Shown here piece after piece: positions 5,776 through 6,920 of a stretch of 6,920 nt of DNA. The translations under genes were made by a program, and so were the position numbers. The stretch is taken from contig VBJK01000001.1 of the NCBI GenBank assembly GCA_005879655.1, positions 1 through 6,920 of the forward strand, read 5' to 3'. Position 1 is the stretch's first letter; the number at the start of each line of letters is the position of its first letter. The stretch comes from Chloroflexota bacterium. Its GTDB lineage: Bacteria > Chloroflexota > Ktedonobacteria > Ktedonobacterales > Ktedonobacteraceae. The notes under the pieces are model-generated. The model worked only from the letters and a program-made list of their open reading frames with translations. It was not told the origin of the DNA and did no database searches.

Positions 5776-5801
5776 TATTTCTTTTGAACAACAAAGAAAT
5801 A
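5776..5801. promoter_or_regulatory. Perfect 9-bp palindrome upstream of the membrane protein gene
   Basis: TATTTCTTT (5776-5784) and AAAGAAATA (5793-5801) are exact reverse complements around the 8-base spacer TGAACAAC. It lies 69 bp before the preferred start at 5870 and 9 bp before an alternative ATG at 5810. An operator for a dimeric regulator is the simplest reading. The stem is A/T-rich and has no T-run after it, so a terminator is unlikely. Confidence 0.4.
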
Positions 5802-5853
5802 TCCTTCTCATGTATGAACAAAATGAGGAGTATTCTTCTTTCACTCTCTTTTC

Positions 5854-5858
5854 AGGAG
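5854..5858 (+). promoter_or_regulatory. Shine-Dalgarno AGGAG for the membrane protein gene
   Basis: AGGAG lies 11 bases before ATG 5870. The spacing is a little long, but the alternative in-frame ATG at 5810 has no purine-rich site before it, so 5870 is preferred. Confidence 0.5.
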
Positions 5859-5869
5859 ATTTTGAAGCT

Positions 5870-6244
5870 ATGCAGAGAAAAACACGTTTTCGATGGAGGT
5901 ATCCCCTAATCATTCTTGGGTTCGCTGGTTTGCACTTTCTGGCTTACACGAAAGTCGGGCGCGTGATGTTTTATTGCGGATGGTTCAGCGGGACGGTTTG
6001 TGATCTGAAGGGAAAGGTCATAACGAGTCTGGCAGAATTTTTCTTTTATGTGTTGATGTCTCCTACCATTTTGCTGTTCCCATTCCTCTCAAATGTCCCA
6101 AATGTCATAGGAATAGCAGCGCTGATCCTGACCGATTTCCTGTGGGGATGCATGCTTTTCCTCGTCAGTTACAGGATCGTGGACTGGATTGCCGAGCGCA
6201 AACGGGTCCATTCCCTCAAGAGCAAGATGCATGATGAACCATAG
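5870..6244 (+). CDS. Small integral membrane protein, unknown function
   Basis: 124 aa from ATG 5870, or 144 aa from ATG 5810. A basic head (MQRKTRFRWR) leads into helix 1 (about 12-27, PLIILGFAGLHFLAY). A short loop with KVGRVMFYCGWFSGTVCD is followed by helix 2 (about 54-73, LAEFFFYVLMSPTILLFPFL) and helix 3 (about 79-106, VIGIAALILTDFLWGCMLFL), and a basic tail (ERKRVHSLKSKM). The positive-inside pattern would put the N-terminus inside and, with three helices, the C-terminus outside, but both ends are basic, so the topology is ambiguous and helix 1 may be re-entrant. Two cysteines, residues 36 and 44, flank the middle of the loop. No family is recognised. The frame is free of stops and more A/T-rich than its surroundings. 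It lies between two direct copies of the dispersed repeat, so it may be cargo of a mobile segment; this is inference. Confidence 0.65.
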   Translation: MQRKTRFRWRYPLIILGFAGLHFLAYTKVGRVMFYCGWFSGTVCDLKGKVITSLAEFFFYVLMSPTILLFPFLSNVPNVIGIAALILTDFLWGCMLFLVSYRIVDWIAERKRVHSLKSKMHDEP

Positions 6245-6467
6245 CGCCATACCAAAAAGCATGTAACCCTGACTCATCCCAAGACCCAGTACATCTCTTC
6301 TGTGGCGACATCAGCGCGAAGTGGTCGATAGCGTAATGCACTCTTGGGGGCCTTGCGATGTTGATCAAGTAATATAGGCATGAGCTTTCCCTGCTGGGTG
6401 GCAATGGAAACGTCAAAAAGTACAAAGTGATGCGCATAGCAACAGCACCATCGGGAACCGCTCAGTG
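6245..6467. other. No gene seen downstream of the membrane protein
   Basis: Neither strand gives a recognisable product, and no hairpin with a T-run follows the TAG at 6242-6244. The stretch ends abruptly at the left boundary of repeat copy 2. Confidence 0.4.
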
Positions 6468-6575
6468 ATTAGAACAAATATACCATATTTTGGCCGCATC
6501 CACAAGCCCTTTTTCCACCACTTTCGATGCCACTTAGGGGATAAGCATATGGAGAACTGGCGTTGGCTGTGGATA
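6468..6575 (+). repeat. Dispersed repeat, copy 2
   Basis: This is the partner of 5282-5380: same strand, same sharp ATTAGAACAAATAT beginning, 52/59 identical over the first 59 bases, with a net 9-bp insertion before the shared GGCTGTGGATA. Read in the matching frame, the copies give related peptides: FGRIHKPFFHHFR here and FGRVYKPFFHSFR in copy 1. The frame here ends at a TAG at about 6585. Confidence 0.7.
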
Positions 6576-6636
6576 GGCAGCGGATAGAGAGGACAGCATG
6601 ACTTCATCGGGGTAAAGCATGCACACAACCAACGCC
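6559..6636. repeat. Imperfect 13-bp inverted repeat
   Basis: GGCGTTGGCTGTG (6559-6571) pairs with CACAACCAACGCC (6624-6636) with one mismatch; the loop is 52 bp. The left arm overlaps the right end of repeat copy 2 and has no counterpart in copy 1. It could be one end of a small element or a chance stem. Confidence 0.35.
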
Positions 6637-6733
6637 GACCAGTGCACTTGAGCTGTCGGCTCCTGACTGGCTTGTTGGGTTGTGTAGCTGGCTCGGTTGC
6701 TCCGGCTCCACTATTGACTGGTCAGGAAGCGTG

Positions 6734-6920
6734 TCAGCTGACGGGTTGCCTGCTGGTTGGTTTCTCAAGTTTCCTGGTATCGTTGGCGCTGGCCTCCTGC
6801 TTTTCCGGTTGTTCTGAAAAGCTTCCCTGTCGATCTGGCCCGCAGATCTTGTGCAGGTCTGCCGTGTTGCTCAACAGTGTTGCCAGTCGCTGCCGGGTGG
6901 TGCAGCTGCACCTGGCTTGC
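6734..6920 (-). CDS. Possible C-terminus of a leftward gene, unidentified
   Basis: A frame open from the window edge ends at a TGA at 6736-6734, giving 61 codons without a start. It includes TTRQRLATLLSNTADLHKIC, then a strongly hydrophilic tail (SFSEQPEKQEASANDTRKLE, ending in SRQPVS). A helix followed by a polar low-complexity tail is a believable protein end, but no family is recognisable. The opposite strand here is T/G-rich and unconvincing. Sequence beyond 6920 would settle it. Confidence 0.3.
   Translation of the reverse strand, partial: QARCSCTTRQRLATLLSNTADLHKICGPDRQGSFSEQPEKQEASANDTRKLEKPTSRQPVS

Noticed and set aside
5814..5909. Short + strand frame starting MNKMRSILLSLSFQ as a leader peptide
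   Set aside because: It has no ribosome binding site and overlaps the start of the better supported membrane gene in another frame.
1..6920. CRISPR array, tRNA, rRNA or a complete defence system
   Set aside because: No regularly spaced repeats, cloverleaf or rRNA-like sequence was seen. The only defence-type genes (NACHT) are broken and have no intact effector here.

Overview
The window reads as a gene graveyard in a large, GC-moderate bacterial genome. The protein families point to Chloroflexota, most likely class Ktedonobacteria: NACHT-type STAND NTPases with membrane segments, an IS701-type transposase, a small WFAWL-type DNA-binding-like protein, a serine hydrolase with a hydrophobic tail, and a SnoaL-like protein. 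That placement is inferred from remembered family distributions, not from a search. No rRNA, tRNA, CRISPR array or clear rho-independent terminator was seen.

Left third (1-2344). A NACHT NTPase remnant on the + strand (1-965) lacks its P-loop end in this window and carries two in-frame stops. It converges on a leftward cluster: a small WFAWL protein (949-1374), the C-terminal part of an IS701/IS4-type transposase (1280-1747), and the 5' half of another NACHT gene (1740-2344). That second gene keeps an excellent ribosome binding site and a Walker A motif, but has lost one base near its start and stops where transposon-like sequence begins. The junction holds a 90-bp segment bounded by 10-bp perfect inverted repeats.

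Middle (2345-4836). After about 340 bp with no gene comes a candidate promoter inside a 10-bp inverted repeat, then an intact SnoaL-like gene (2849-3265). A serine hydrolase pseudogene follows, readable only by joining pieces in three frames (about 3306-3875). Next is the second intact gene, a Tat-type lipoprotein intradiol ring-cleavage dioxygenase (4189-4836) with all four expected iron ligands.

Right third (4837-6920). Directly after the dioxygenase lies a decayed frame with two stops (4847-5401). A roughly 100-bp dispersed repeat occurs twice in the same orientation (5282-5380 and 6468-6575). Between the copies are unresolved coding debris and a small three-helix membrane protein (5870-6244) preceded by a perfect 9-bp palindrome. 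The right edge holds the possible C-terminus of a leftward gene.

The genes that look functional are the SnoaL-like protein, the dioxygenase, the membrane protein and perhaps the WFAWL protein. They do not form an evident pathway. The NACHT remnants could be relics of immune-type NTPases, but nothing intact remains here to make a working system.
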